This document shows positions 44,501 to 56,150 of a stretch of 64,000 nucleotides of DNA, piece after piece (the stretch's first letter is position 1; each line of letters opens with the position of its first letter). The notes below the pieces were generated by a model. It was not told the DNA's origin and did not search any database. It saw only the letters and a list, made by a program, of their open reading frames with translations. Source of the stretch: Hoplostethus atlanticus (Eukaryota; Chordata; Actinopteri; Trachichthyiformes; Trachichthyidae); assembly GCA_034670405.1 (NCBI GenBank), contig JAXDDX010000174.1, positions 372,001-436,000 on the forward strand. Reading direction: 5' to 3'. The position numbers were made by a program, and so were the translations under genes.

Positions 44501-46240
44501 TCAAAAACAAAAAGGGGATCTTTTTCGGAAAGGGAAAATAGTTATTTTTTTACCAATAAAAATTAGGATTTTTGGGTGGGGTAATTGGTTTTCCCGTGGG
44601 GTGGGGACCGCTAAAATTTTTGCCCCGGGCCCAAGGTTGGTTTGGGGTCCAAAAAAAATTTAAACCGGGTAAAAGAATTTTACAGGCTGGGAAAAATTCC
44701 TCCCCTACTAAAGGCAAAGAAAAGAAAATGAAAAAAGGGGGGGCCAAATTGGGACACCAAACAGGGTTTAATGGAAAACTAAAAAAATCTACCCGTATTT
44801 ATTATAAAAAGGGGAAATTTTTGTTTTACTGTAAACCATCGGGGCCCCCAAATGAGTAGGGTTGATAACCTAAATGTTGGAAAAAATCGCACTTTTGGGG
44901 GTTCCCGTTTGGGTTTTCATTGGGTAAAACCCCCAGAAAGAAATTTAAAAAACAAGCCCCAGGGCCTCATTTATAAAGGGGCGCCAAAAAATGGGAACGG
45001 GGGGGGAAAAGGGCACCTTTTTAGCAAATGGGGTTTTTAAAAAAAAATGGGTAAAAAATTCCCTTCTCCTTTTCCCCCTTGCTTTTAATCACCAAAAATT
45101 TTTCGAAGGGAAAAAAGCACGCCCATAAATCCAAAAATAAAATTTTGTTTTAAAAACTGTTTTAAAGTGTGCTTTTTCAAATTTTTTTGGTCTGTTATTT
45201 TGCCATTCCTATTTTTTTAAAAAAGGCCCTCCTCTCATTTTAAATTTTTGGGGGAAAATAATGTAAAATTTTTTTTAAAATAAAAAATCGTATTAACCTA
45301 AAAACCCCAAAAATTAAACAACCCATGTCAAAATAAAAATCTTTATTAAAAACCGAGACTCCCTGAAAACACTCAAAATTTTTAAAAAAAATCCGTCAAA
45401 ACACAAAGGGGGGGGGGGCGGGGGGGGGAGAAAAAAAAAGTTTTGGGTTTTTTTTTTTCCCTTTCTCCTTTCCTTTCCCCAAGGGGGGGGAAATTTCCCC
45501 CCGGGAAAAAAAAACCCCGAGAAAACCAAATAAAGGGGGTTTCTTCTGGGTTTTAACCCCCGTTTTCGTGGTTCATAAAACCCCCACTAAAACCATGGAA
45601 ATATTTTTCATGTACATAAAGCTTCTGGGGCAAAAAACCAAAAGGGGCCTAAACTAAGGGGGGAAACCTTTTAAAGCCCTTTGAAAGTTTAAAACTTAAA
45701 ACTTTTTAACTTTTTAAATTTTATTTTTTTTAATTTTTCAAACCTAGGGCATTTTTATTTTTTTTCAAAAACATTTTTAACTTAAAAAAAGTTTTTTTTT
45801 AATTATTAAGGGTTCCCGATTTTAGGGTTTCCCCTTTAAAAGTGGGCCGATTCCCCAAGACCCCCAAAAAGTAGCCACCTTTCGCGAAACCCCATTGCCC
45901 TCATTTGCAAATTTTCCTTTTTTCAGGCTTTCCCGTTTCCCCCATTGGCCAAAAAACATTAACAAAACTGATTTATACCATTTAAATTACCAAATTTTTT
46001 AGTGGGGGACACGGGAGGTGGGGAAAAAACTGGGAAAAGTAAAGGAAAATTTTCCCAGGGGGGGTTTTTTTTGAGAAGATCATTTTAGCCCGCCGGTTTT
46101 TTTTATTGAAATTTTTGCAGAGTTTTTTTCCAAAGCAATGTTTTAAGGAAAAATTCCAAAGTTTTTAAAAACCCCATAAGAAAAACGACTATGCAGGCAT
46201 AAACGTTTAGACACAATCACGACTACTGATAACAAGTAGA
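41589..46240. other. Corrupted sequence over units C and D
   Basis: The base pattern changes at once to stretched homopolymers and loses microsatellites, complexity and reading frames. It still tracks the clean unit in order. Near 41680-41780 it mirrors 38206-38300. About 42430-42560 mirrors 39110-39270, and 43020-43290 mirrors 39870-40140. At 43290-43480 it resembles the receptor's 3' end. Near 44560-44660 the spacer pattern of 38240-38340 recurs, marking a fourth unit. This points to low-quality base calls over real repeat units. Open frames here should not be annotated. Confidence 0.85.
43290..44400 (-). pseudogene. Ghost of P2Y1-like receptor copy C
   Basis: The stretch beginning near 43290 keeps the skeleton of copy B's 3' end (segments matching 'gtaaagctttt' and the bases after it) but with heavy indels and homopolymer inflation. 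The 5' boundary is estimated from unit spacing only. No protein can be read, and whether the true locus is intact cannot be judged. Confidence 0.4.
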
Positions 46241-47022
46241 CACATTAACATTGTGACACACCGCTGTCTGGTCAAATCTACCTTGAGGTTGAGGTTCTTG
46301 AGTACGTGATAAGGGATGTAACAAATACAGAACAGAACAATCAGAATGAACAACAACGTCAAGCTTCTCCGTTTCAGTACATTGTCAATGGTATTTTTGC
46401 TGCAGAGAATGAAAATCACATGTCCATAGCAGCCCAGTGTGATGAGGATTGGGATGCAGAATCCAGCGAGTGTCCTTCCAAGGCTGTATTCAAGGTAATG
46501 CTCAACATTGTCATCAGAGGTGGTATCAAAGCATTTGTCAGTCCTGTTTCCAAACGTTTTGGGGAAGAACATGTCTGGGACACTTTGAATGCTCACCAAG
46601 ACCCAAACCATTATTGTGATAGCCACAGAGTGTGCTGCAGTTATTCTTCCCATTGCTCTCATTGGGTGGACAATGGCCAGATACCTGTACAGACTTATAC
46701 AAGTAAGGAACCCAATGCTGCCATATAAATTCAGGTTGAAGCAGAATCTTGTTATCTTGCAGATTACATTTCCAAAGATCCATTTCTTTTTCAAAAAGTA
46801 GTACACAACCAGAAAGGGGAGCGTGAGCAGATACAAAATATCTGCAAGTCCAAGGTTGAGAATAAGAATATTTATGTTCCCCAGTTTCTTCCAGTTCTGG
46901 AGCAAGGATTTCAATCCCCAACCATTAGCTATCAGGCCGATGATGAAGACTACGATGTAAACAGCAGGCAGGGCTCCCTCTTCAAACTTAAAGCTAATTC
47001 GTTCACAAGTATTGTTCTTCAT
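46207..47022 (-). pseudogene. P2Y1-like receptor copy D, C-terminus lost
   Basis: From the ATG at 47022 the frame is clean and matches copies A and B through TM6 (HVLKNLNLK). The reading then leaves the family sequence near 46280 through small deletions and ends in an unrelated tail. TM7 with QISR and NPLVY is missing. The break falls exactly where the corrupted stretch begins, so the loss may be artificial. Substitutions against copy A include a more acidic N-terminus (KFEEGALP), shared in part with copy B. The frame is open upstream of the ATG for 63 codons, which I treat as untranslated by analogy with copies A and B. Confidence 0.65.
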
Positions 47023-47430
47023 TCTGTCTCCTGAACAGCCGTAAATAAAAATGGTTATCTCACAGTGGATGCTCTGGTGTCTTCTAGAAATGGAAAATGA
47101 GTTATGAGTGGTGCAAGTGTGTGCATCAGCACTGATGTTCTGCACAAAGCAGTAAACAGGAAGTGGACACTTGAGATTACACATTTGGCTGTTTTTTTGC
47201 AGTAGATGCAAAAATTGGCCTCAGGTTTGAATGTGTCTATCAGAAAAGACATGCTCAGCCCAAGTGATACATTAGCATCAGCAGATCAAGAACGTGTGCA
47301 TCACTGTGACCTGAAACTGAGATTCATCATTCATTTATAGACACATTTAGTAGCAATTATTGCAGATTTATCACATGTATTCATCTAATGAAAACAAATT
47401 TCACATTTTCCCTGTCTTCATAATAACAAG
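46250..47430. repeat. Clean part of unit D
   Basis: This aligns with 36860-38030 of unit A and the matching part of unit B. Homology ends near 47420, where the sequence jumps to wording found about 370 bases further along in unit A ('aataattcctcctatcaata', about 38394), then becomes unique. It is the right edge of the array. Confidence 0.8.
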
Positions 47431-48642
47431 ATAATAATTCCTCCTATCAATACTGATGTGATGCAATGTGATCTAATTGAAAGGGCCTTTAAAGGTACAG
47501 TGCATGATGGAATGAAGAATTGTGAAGGAGGCACCAACAAAAAGTAGTCATTTAATTTGGCTTCATTCAGATTGGGAATACCCAAAATGACACTTGCAGC
47601 GCTGTATATTTCTGCATGCCTCAATGTTTTCAACAGATCATGCACATAGGGAAAATATCAACATTACTGTGCAAAATTAAGGGATGAATGTTCAAGTGAA
47701 ACATAGGAAAAATGTATAGAAAAAGCTATATACAGGGGTGCAAGCTGGGCGAAATTAGAATCTGTCTAACATTTGACACTTTTAACAGTATAATATGTCA
47801 TGCATTACCCATGAATGAGAATAGAAGACGTGAAAAAAGGGAAATATTGACAAGATGAATTAAAATGTGAATCCTATGATATAAAAAAAACACAAACCAA
47901 GACTGTGTGACTACATTAAAAAGCATTGTGAGTAAAAATTTAGGCCACAAATAATGCAAACAATTTGTACTATACATTAGAAGCATTTGGCTACAATTAT
48001 TTACAACAAAACTGAAAGTAAAGAAAATAAGTGCAACGTCATCTGGCTACAAACACACAGATCAAAATGTACAAGTTACAAGTTGCATTGTTCATATCAG
48101 GGAACAGTATCAGTCAACACAAAGGTTGATGTCATTCCATGGGATAAATTTGCATCAAACAAATATTTTTTTTTAATGTCTTTGAAGTCGTACTTACAGA
48201 TCAGTTGTCTTTAAAACTAAAACATCTTCATGACCAAATTAACACCATGGTCAATTGTCTTCAATTCATAGTTTAGAATTAGCCAAACAAAGTCTATATT
48301 TTTTTTATTACAACTCCAAAGTTATCAGAAATGCCACATCTTTGTTTCTCCAGATTTGCTAAATAAAGTAACTAAAATAACTGATAAATATGGCTTCACA
48401 GGTGCAGGAGTGTATTGGAGTGGAGTTGTGAATTCTTAGTGCAGACTGACTTTGTCCAGTTGTGAGGAGTTTTATATCAACTCGATCATAGTCTATTACC
48501 TACTACGTCATCGTGGTCCAATGCTAAGAGGATACCTGGCTGGATCCAGCTCTAAAACATCACATGTATCTCCCTCTCCTGTCCTGCGTGGACAAGCTTC
48601 AGTGATGGAGAAGTCAGTCAGTAAGTCAGTGCTTTGGGCCAT
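47431..48642. other. Gap between receptor array and CCN gene
   Basis: AT-rich sequence without recognisable exons. The part nearest 48642 is presumably the 3' UTR of the CCN gene. TTTATT near 48302-48308 would be its AATAAA on the minus strand. Confidence 0.35.
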
Positions 48643-48951
48643 TCAGGGCCTGTATCCCCAGAGGACAGGGTTGCTGTATGCTGAGTGGGGGCAATTGTAA
48701 TGACAGACGCATGAGTGGATCATCATCACAGCCCGCTGTAGCAGCCTACCGGTAGGGCAACGGAAGGCCACCTCGGCGGTGTGGGTTTGGTAAGGGGTGC
48801 AGCAGCGGGAATCAGTGCACTCTCCGCAGTAACGGAACCGGTAGACACGAGTGCTGTAACAGCCCTGGTGAACAAGCCGAATGGGCACTGGTGACTTGTA
48901 GCTGGCCTTACAACGCCCACGCCGTCCCCACTGGGAAAACACATGGAGCAT

Positions 48952-49001
<50 letters not shown>

Positions 49002-52000
49002 ACACAGGAAGTGTATATGATTACATAGAAAATTAGAACATAGACAGGTAATAGGACTTAGAAGGTGAGAGTTGGATTGTTCAGTTTGTGAGGACTCACC
49101 ATGGGTTTCCTATGGGGTGGCTGGACTGCCTGGCAAGGCCGAATCTTACAAAGCCTAGTCTGCATTTGCAGCTTGCAGGCTGGGTTTTGGTTGGATACCC
49201 GTGTGGAGACCCCAGCCCCACAGCTCTGGGAACAGGCACTCCACTGAGTGCTCTGCTCTGTACAGGTGGAAGTAGGTGGGACCAGTTTGTTCGGACGGTG
49301 CCCCCCGGGGAGAGCTGGCCACAACCTGTCAGGTCTCAAGGCTGGAAGAAAGGCCAGAGAGAAAACAAGAAGGAAGTTCATAGCCCAAAGTGGTTCACAG
49401 CTTATGTTGCAACATGCATGCTGAGTGTGATGACAAGAGCTGATTATCAATGTGCCAGATCTTTAACCAAAAGTAGGCCAAAGTATCAGATGGCATGAGC
49501 CTCGTGACTGAAATGACTGTCACAATAGCACCAAGATCTAAATCATGGCCACAAAGAATTTACTGACATTACTGTATGTACTGAACTGACGTGGTAATTC
49601 AGCTTCAATTCCTCACTTGGTTGTTTGATGTTCCCAATAACACCATTATTATAAGAGTATTATAAGAGTTCTTTCCAAAATAACATGCATGTTATAATAA
49701 TCAGCTGATCCTCTGGCGTGGTATGGCATTCTTCTTAGGTTTTGAATTCAAGAACATTCAAATGGAACAAAATGTTCCATTGCTACTCACATAACGTAGT
49801 TTGACTCAGACAGCATCAGGAATTCCAGATGCTTTTGGAGTGCTTTCATTTCCCCAACCCCCCTTTTGGAGTATTGCAGTCTCCACTTGGCTTCACGTGT
49901 TTAATTGTTACATAGCTTAGCTGTGGGTGTTGTTATGAAACTAGGAAACTTGGTGGCTGGGAAAAAATGTTTTGACTTTTCCAAAGAAAAGTGGGTTATA
50001 TTTGGACTTTGAGAGTTTTCTTTTGGCCAGACACACCCCAATGTAACGCACAAAGTAACCCAATAAAAGCTTCCAGACATGACCACCAGTGAAAAAGCTC
50101 ACATAAATGAAGGAAGCATAATATTGTCTTACAGACTGATGAACAGTGAGCAACATTTGTAATTGAAACATTGTGTGAACCTACATCTGTCTGCTGTAAG
50201 GTTACCTGTGATGGCATCCTGAATGACGGTGTTCTCGAGGTGCTCGCACACCCACTCCTTGCAGCACTTCCCTGGTAGCAGAATGCGCTGCGGGTTGGGG
50301 CAGTCTGGGGTGGGAAGACGGACGTCCGCAGGGCACGCTGGCACACAGCTCACCCCTCCACCCCTGCAGTGGCAATAGGTGTCACAGGACGGCTGGAACG
50401 ACTGGCCGTCATGGTAAGTGACTCCGTTGATCTCACAGCCCAGATCCTCCTGACCTGCACAACGTTAGAGCACAGACACCCTCTTAATCTTCTCAACCAG
50501 GATGAGGTACACTGCAGCCACACCCGCCACTTGGATTGATGTGGGGAAGCCAATCAGGAAGTGAAAAGAGAGGGGGGGAGACATGGAAGAAAATGAACGA
50601 GAAAATGCTTCTTTAAGAGGTGAGGACACAGGAGCGGCTGTCCCTGCCAATGGTTATGCTGTTTTATGGGAAACCAGGCCTCTCTACAGAAAAACTCAGG
50701 AGTCTGTTTTTCAATCCATGCGTGTTGTCTCTGCAATCTATCATGCTCAACGGCCAGTCATTAGAGGAAGTGTGTCAACAGCAGCCCTGGAAATAGAAGT
50801 TGGGACATTTTGAAGTTCTGTCAAAGCCCCACCGCCCCGGGCCGGACGCCACGCTCAACTAAACGTGCTATAAACACTATAAACTATCTGTTTGTCCCGC
50901 TCATGCAGACAGAGTGAGGCTCCATGATCCTCGCAGTACATGCCCCCCTCCCTTTATGTCCTCCCCTCTGTCTCCCCCCCCCCCACCACAGACATGGGCA
51001 GGGAGAGCCCGGTTGTTTGCTGGTTAGAAGAGGCACTCACTGACACACTCCCCAGGGTCCCCGGGGAAGCTGGCGCTGTAGTCGCACTGTAATCCTCTCC
51101 GGTCGTCGCAGGGAAGCGCTTCAGTGCAGGGCTCGCCTCGCTGCCTGGCACATACCTGGCAGCACTGACACCCATCCAGCACCAGCGGGACTCCTGCGGG
51201 ACACTGGGGGAGGGGGCTGGGGCAATGGCATGGCCTCTCACACAGCTGGCACAACACCTAGAGGGGACAAGCCAGGTTAGAGGATGACGGAGCTTAGGAT
51301 TGGTTTTGACCGACGTATTTGCTATTGTGAGACGGAGAGTGGGCAAGTGAGAATCAAAATCATCATCATGGCAGCCACTGCTATCAAGAACATCATCATC
51401 ATCATCACAGTTCTGTATAAACTACAAGGCAGCAAGACAACTCAAGTTTCATAACCATCATCACCACCACCATGATGAATGTTTTCATCATCATCATTAT
51501 CATCATCATATCTAAATGATTATCCTCATTATATCATCGTCCATCAGAGACTAAGGAGAATGATCTTGTTATTCTGCTCTCCTGGCTATGTAAGTAGGCG
51601 TAGTGACAGTACGTAGAAAACACGGTATCTAACACTGTCTGGCCAAACCACTGTTTTCAATTACATGTAACTGATGAAGCACACCCACAGCCAGCATTTT
51701 TGGACAAGCCCAGTCTCACTTAATCAGGACAGAAGAATTTCCTCACTGAAGTCAGGGAAAAACAGAAACCACTTGTTTCCCATGTACTGGCATACGGTAC
51801 AGTGAATATTACACGTTTTTACTTTGTTTTTAATCTACTTTAAACCAGAAATCACAATAAATGATATTATGTATCAGCACCATGTGAGTATATTCAGTGT
51901 ATACACACATACAATGAAAATTACACTGACTTCTCTCAGCACTTAAACAGATGAATCAAACAGAAAAATCATATCTCTATGTATCAGTGGTGCAGCTGCA

Positions 52001-52059
52001 AAATGAACCCAGCACAATCAATGAAATCAGCTTCACTATTCAAATCCACAACTCCCAAG

Positions 52060-52150
<91 letters not shown>

Positions 52151-52275
52151 AAAACACAGCCGTCTCATTCACAACTAACTACTGCAATTAAACAGAAACA
52201 GACTGGCCTCACCTGTGTACCAACACAAAGCAGCAAAGCCAAAGCTATCACATTGTCACACAGTAGTCTGTCCAT
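48643..52275 (-). CDS. ccn1l: CCN1/CYR61-like matricellular protein
   Basis: This is a secreted, cysteine-rich extracellular matrix signal that binds integrins and proteoglycans. Five exons, one per module as in all CCN genes, join in phase to 352 residues: 52275-52213 signal peptide, 51257-51041 IGFBP-like, 50454-50206 von Willebrand C, 49341-49100 thrombospondin-1, 48930-48643 cystine knot. The IGFBP module has DGCQCCQVC where the family has GCGCCxxC. The TSP1 module has WSACSQSCGAGVSTR. The C-terminal module has YCGECTDSRCCTPY and MMIHSCVCHYNCPH, closest by eye to CCN1 (MMIQSCKCNYNCPH) rather than CCN2-6. The human protein has 381 residues, and the hinge is shorter here. Teleosts have several ccn1-like paralogues; which one this is remains open. 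Confidence 0.9.
48954..49006. repeat. (CA)n microsatellite
   Basis: About 53 bases of CA repeat with one GA interruption. It begins 24 bases before the last exon of the CCN gene, within its final intron, close to the 3' splice site. Confidence 0.9.
51384..51520. repeat. ATC/CAT trinucleotide-rich stretch
   Basis: Imperfect runs of CAT/ATC repeats in intron 1 of the CCN gene. Confidence 0.75.
52065..52148. repeat. Compound (CT)n(CA)n microsatellite
   Basis: About 84 bases of CT repeat running directly into CA repeat, in intron 1 of the CCN gene, 65 bases from the first exon. Confidence 0.95.
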
Positions 52276-52400
52276 GAGGGCTAGTGTTGTTGATGGAGCT
52301 GCTCAAGGCTGTCTGACTACCCTAACCTGTGTGTCTAACGTGTGACGGTGGAGCTAACGGTGCAGCTGTTTGCTAACTGCTCATTCTTGTGCCTGCTGAC

Positions 52401-52410
52401 ATTTATAAAG
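52401..52410 (-). promoter_or_regulatory. TATA box of the CCN gene
   Basis: CTTTATAAAT on the minus strand lies about 126 bases upstream of the ATG, predicting transcription from about 52375. A TGACATCA half-CRE-like word sits just upstream (about 52420-52430). CCN1 genes are immediate-early and TATA-driven, which fits. Confidence 0.6.
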
Positions 52411-52518
52411 TCCGGACTCTGATGTCACGGGCTGACTGCCGTGTAAACAGCCACTGGACCGGCATCAGAAATGTTTCGCATTCCTCCTCCCTGCTGCCCA
52501 TTTCCACTTCCAGACACT

Positions 52519-52585
52519 ACCCCCCCCCCCCCCACCCCCTCACTCTTCCCTCCTCTCCCTCTCTTCCCTCCCTCCCTTCTTTCCA
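52519..52585. repeat. Polypyrimidine tract upstream of the CCN gene
   Basis: About 65 bases almost wholly C and T, beginning with a run of 14 C. It lies about 110 bases beyond the TATA box. Confidence 0.8.
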
Positions 52586-53125
52586 GTCTCTTGGTGTTCT
52601 CAGTTTAAACAGCTTAACATGAGCTGAGGGGAGAAAAACACATTATCCCAGTTGTCTACGACACGTCGAAGAACCTCCAGAGCTTTGTGGCGATGCATCT
52701 GATTTAAGTGGATGAGATTTTATTTTGCTGATGCTTTTACAAGCTGCTGCTTCTGCATACGGTCAGTCATATATAGCGGCTGATCTTTTGAAAGGGCAAA
52801 TATAGAGTAGAGTTTTCTGTCATTTAATGTTTCGTTCCAAAACCTCAAATACTTCAGAACCCATAATCTGTTCCTTCAGCCAGATTTAAAAGAGATTTAA
52901 TTTTTATCTTCCCTCTGGTTTCCATGGTGTAAGGGCAGCACGTCTGAGGTTGGCGTGAACTTGAATCATCGTGATCACTTCTATTGTGAGAGAGGCTTGC
53001 TCCTGAAGAGAATTCAAACAGGGAGTTGGAAGCAAACAGTGTCAAAGGCTTTCCGCAGAGGCCACAGGGAGATGTCTTGTAGTAGAGAGTGCATAGCTGA
53101 GCTGCTATGTGACTCAATAGATGCT

Positions 53126-53186
<61 letters not shown>
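53126..53186. repeat. (GATA)n microsatellite
   Basis: About 15 uninterrupted GATA units. Confidence 0.95.
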
Positions 53187-53187
<1 letters not shown>

Positions 53188-56096
53188 AACAGTAAAACCT
53201 CCATGGTGAAATAGCTGCATTGCCTCTATGGCAAGACTTCAGAAAGCAACGGTTCCTCCAGCAAAAGTAACACTGAATTCCTGAATTTCGTGATCATCCA
53301 TTTCTCATGGAGCTGGGTGGGCAGCAAAGGCAGTGATGGGTTATAAATAGAACGAGACAGACGGACAGCAAGATAGACAGGAGGAAAGTATGTCTGTCCA
53401 GGGCAGGTGGGCTCCAGGTGGCCGGCCAGTCAGGGTACATGTTACTGCGAGGCTCCAAATTCAGCCTTCTCTGAACAACTATGCTTTCCTGGCCACCTTT
53501 CGTTTTCTTTCCATGCTCTCCAAGAATGACAGCAGTTGGAAAGACCCCATGATAACAGGCCATAGCTCTGCTGTAACATGCAGTGCACTTTGGAAGAAGA
53601 TCTCAAACTACATAGCAAACCTAGTTTATTGAAATCTGTGATGAAACATATTATAGTAGCTGTAATGAGCAGTTAGGACATACTATATTTCTTGCATAGG
53701 CTTGTTGGCCAGCTGTGTTTGAAGTATAATCGACTACTGTACGAGGACAATAAAGCCATGGAAACCATAAGATTAACAATTGCAGCCCGTATTGGTCATA
53801 TCTGCCAAACCCAAACCAAGTGAGGCAAAGGGGCCCCGCAGACCCAACAAATGTTTCCAGAGCCCACATGTGTTGGAAAGCACTCAGATAAAAAAGCATC
53901 ACCCTGACTGACAGTGGACGTTGCACTCTTGAAGAAACCCCCGAGTCCTATACACAATGACCCCATTCAGCTGGAGGGAATATTGTTTTGCTATGTGATG
54001 GTATGTACGAAAAGGCCTACCGGATTCCATGTTGATTCAAACACGCATAGACTTTGCGGGTACTGAAAGTACTGAAAATATTATTTGTCCTATAAATGTT
54101 AGAAAAGAATGCATTGATCTAAGTGCTGAGAGAAAAGAAAATCACTGTACCAAATCTGTCACTACGGAGCAAAAAATGTCTAACACATGTTCAGAGAAAA
54201 GTTGTCCAACAACCCAAAAATATCTTCGAGTGGAGGCAGTACGAAATACGATGCAGGCTCAGACTGCCGTCCCATTGTAATTGATACTCTGGGGTGATTT
54301 ACAGATCTGAATCCTTGCGGGTCCATTTCATGAGACATATAAAGAACTGGTAGCAAACAGGTATTCATCAATATTAATTATCATTATCTGTATTTTACAT
54401 CATTTTGAATCAGTTCAAATAAGTCTGAACTTTGTAGCTGATATCAAGTATAATCATGGCTCATCAAAAGACCAAAAGAATGATGAGTGTGAAATGGAAA
54501 TGGTGAGATTACAGATTACGTTTACAGATACCTCTGGATGTGCATGCAAGAACAAGGGGATTAAACACACTGCATGCTTTTTTGAATTTTGTCCCACTGT
54601 TACCAGTTTTTGACCTTTAGGTTTTGGGGCTCAGCGCACAAACAAAATCCCAACGTCACCTTACACATTTTTAGGTTTGTGCGTTTTGTCAAATGTGCAT
54701 TTTCTTACCCCCAACATTTGTCTCCTCAGCAAACCAAGACAATATTCCGGTTTGCCAGCGCTAAAGTTGGGTTTGGGCGGTGCCCAGTCACTGTGCTATG
54801 ACTGATTTGAGTGTGACTCAGAGTAAACAGGCTGCGGGCAGTAACAGTCACAAATAATACTCAAAACGTCTCTCAGGGCAATATTTGACATATACATAAC
54901 ATGCAGAATGGCTCCAAGTGCACTCTGTAATGGTGTCTGAGGTTTTGGCACCCGGTGTCCCTGAAACCAACGGGCTCAGCTTTCCGAGCAGTGGCCCGTT
55001 GCTCCCACCAGATCTGCAGGTATCGTTACAACGAAGAGGACAGATTAGCCGTGACCAGTGGGAACAGTCAGAAATAGCAAAAAAAAAAACGAGTGGTCTA
55101 TCTTCACAGCCTTAAGTTAAAAAGCATGTGTGAGTTGGACTGTTCCTGATGTTGATGTACTGAGCTGCATTGACTCATTATTCCAGTAAGGTTCTTGGAG
55201 GAGTAATGTAATGGGCATCACTGGATCACGGCCAACGTCTACACCCTGTGGAGGTCGCAGACTGAGCTGCACTGATTCATCCAAAACAATAAATGCTCAA
55301 CTCCTCGGATTATATGTGAATGAAAGACTGAATGAAAATTCTTTAACACGTTGCACTGCATTCTTTTTCTCTCTCACCCTCTCTTTCTCTGTTCCTACAT
55401 ACCTCAGGTCGAAAATACCTTAAAGGGGCATTGATCCAAGGTTTACATTAATGTCTCTGACAGTCTGTAGACAATGTGTTCTTTCATTAACGTCAGCTTT
55501 GAAATCTTCAATCAATCAAATGGCTGCACTCAATGACGACCGGTCAACATTCTTACACGGACCACTAGAGCATGTAAAGGATAAATGCTTGAAATGTTTC
55601 GTTCATGTGTTTTCATCTGTGATATTTGTATCAAACTGAGCAGGAGCAGGGGAGGTGGGGATAGTGCAGCCTTAAACAACCTGGTTACGAAACTTTTAAA
55701 GTGTAGGATCAAGCAGATGGGGAATTATTATAAGATTTATGTGACATAATAACACCGCAAATTTACAGAACCAGGATGTCCAGGTGTTTCCTTTGAAATT
55801 CTTGTGAAATTGCATGAGAAATACTACAGGTGCACGGCTGGTATATGATGTAATATATAGCACAATAAATTATAGCAAGTGGTTTAAAAATAAGGAATTG
55901 AGACATGATTTAACACTGCCTAGCCATTCTCTATAAATACCCTATTTGGAGAGAAATGGAAACTTACCATAGAAAAGGGGATTTTCTCCAGATCTCATTG
56001 TGTAGGTCCTTTGTGTATGTGCATAATGCTACTGTTTATATGATTAATGTCCAGATGTGGTCCAGATGCAAACAGCTACAGTAAGGAGACACACAT

Positions 56097-56097
<1 letters not shown>

Positions 56098-56132
<35 letters not shown>

Positions 56133-56150
56133 ACACACACACACAAACAC
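56098..56150. repeat. (CA)n microsatellite
   Basis: CA repeat of about 50 bases with few interruptions, continuing as weaker CA-rich sequence to about 56180. Confidence 0.9.

Noticed and set aside
48643-49005. A 120-codon minus-strand frame beginning in a CVCV run
   Set aside because: Its first residues translate the CA repeat in the intron. Only the part from 48930 onward is coding, as the last CCN exon.
49088-49498. A 136-codon plus-strand frame
   Set aside because: It is antisense to the thrombospondin exon of the CCN gene.
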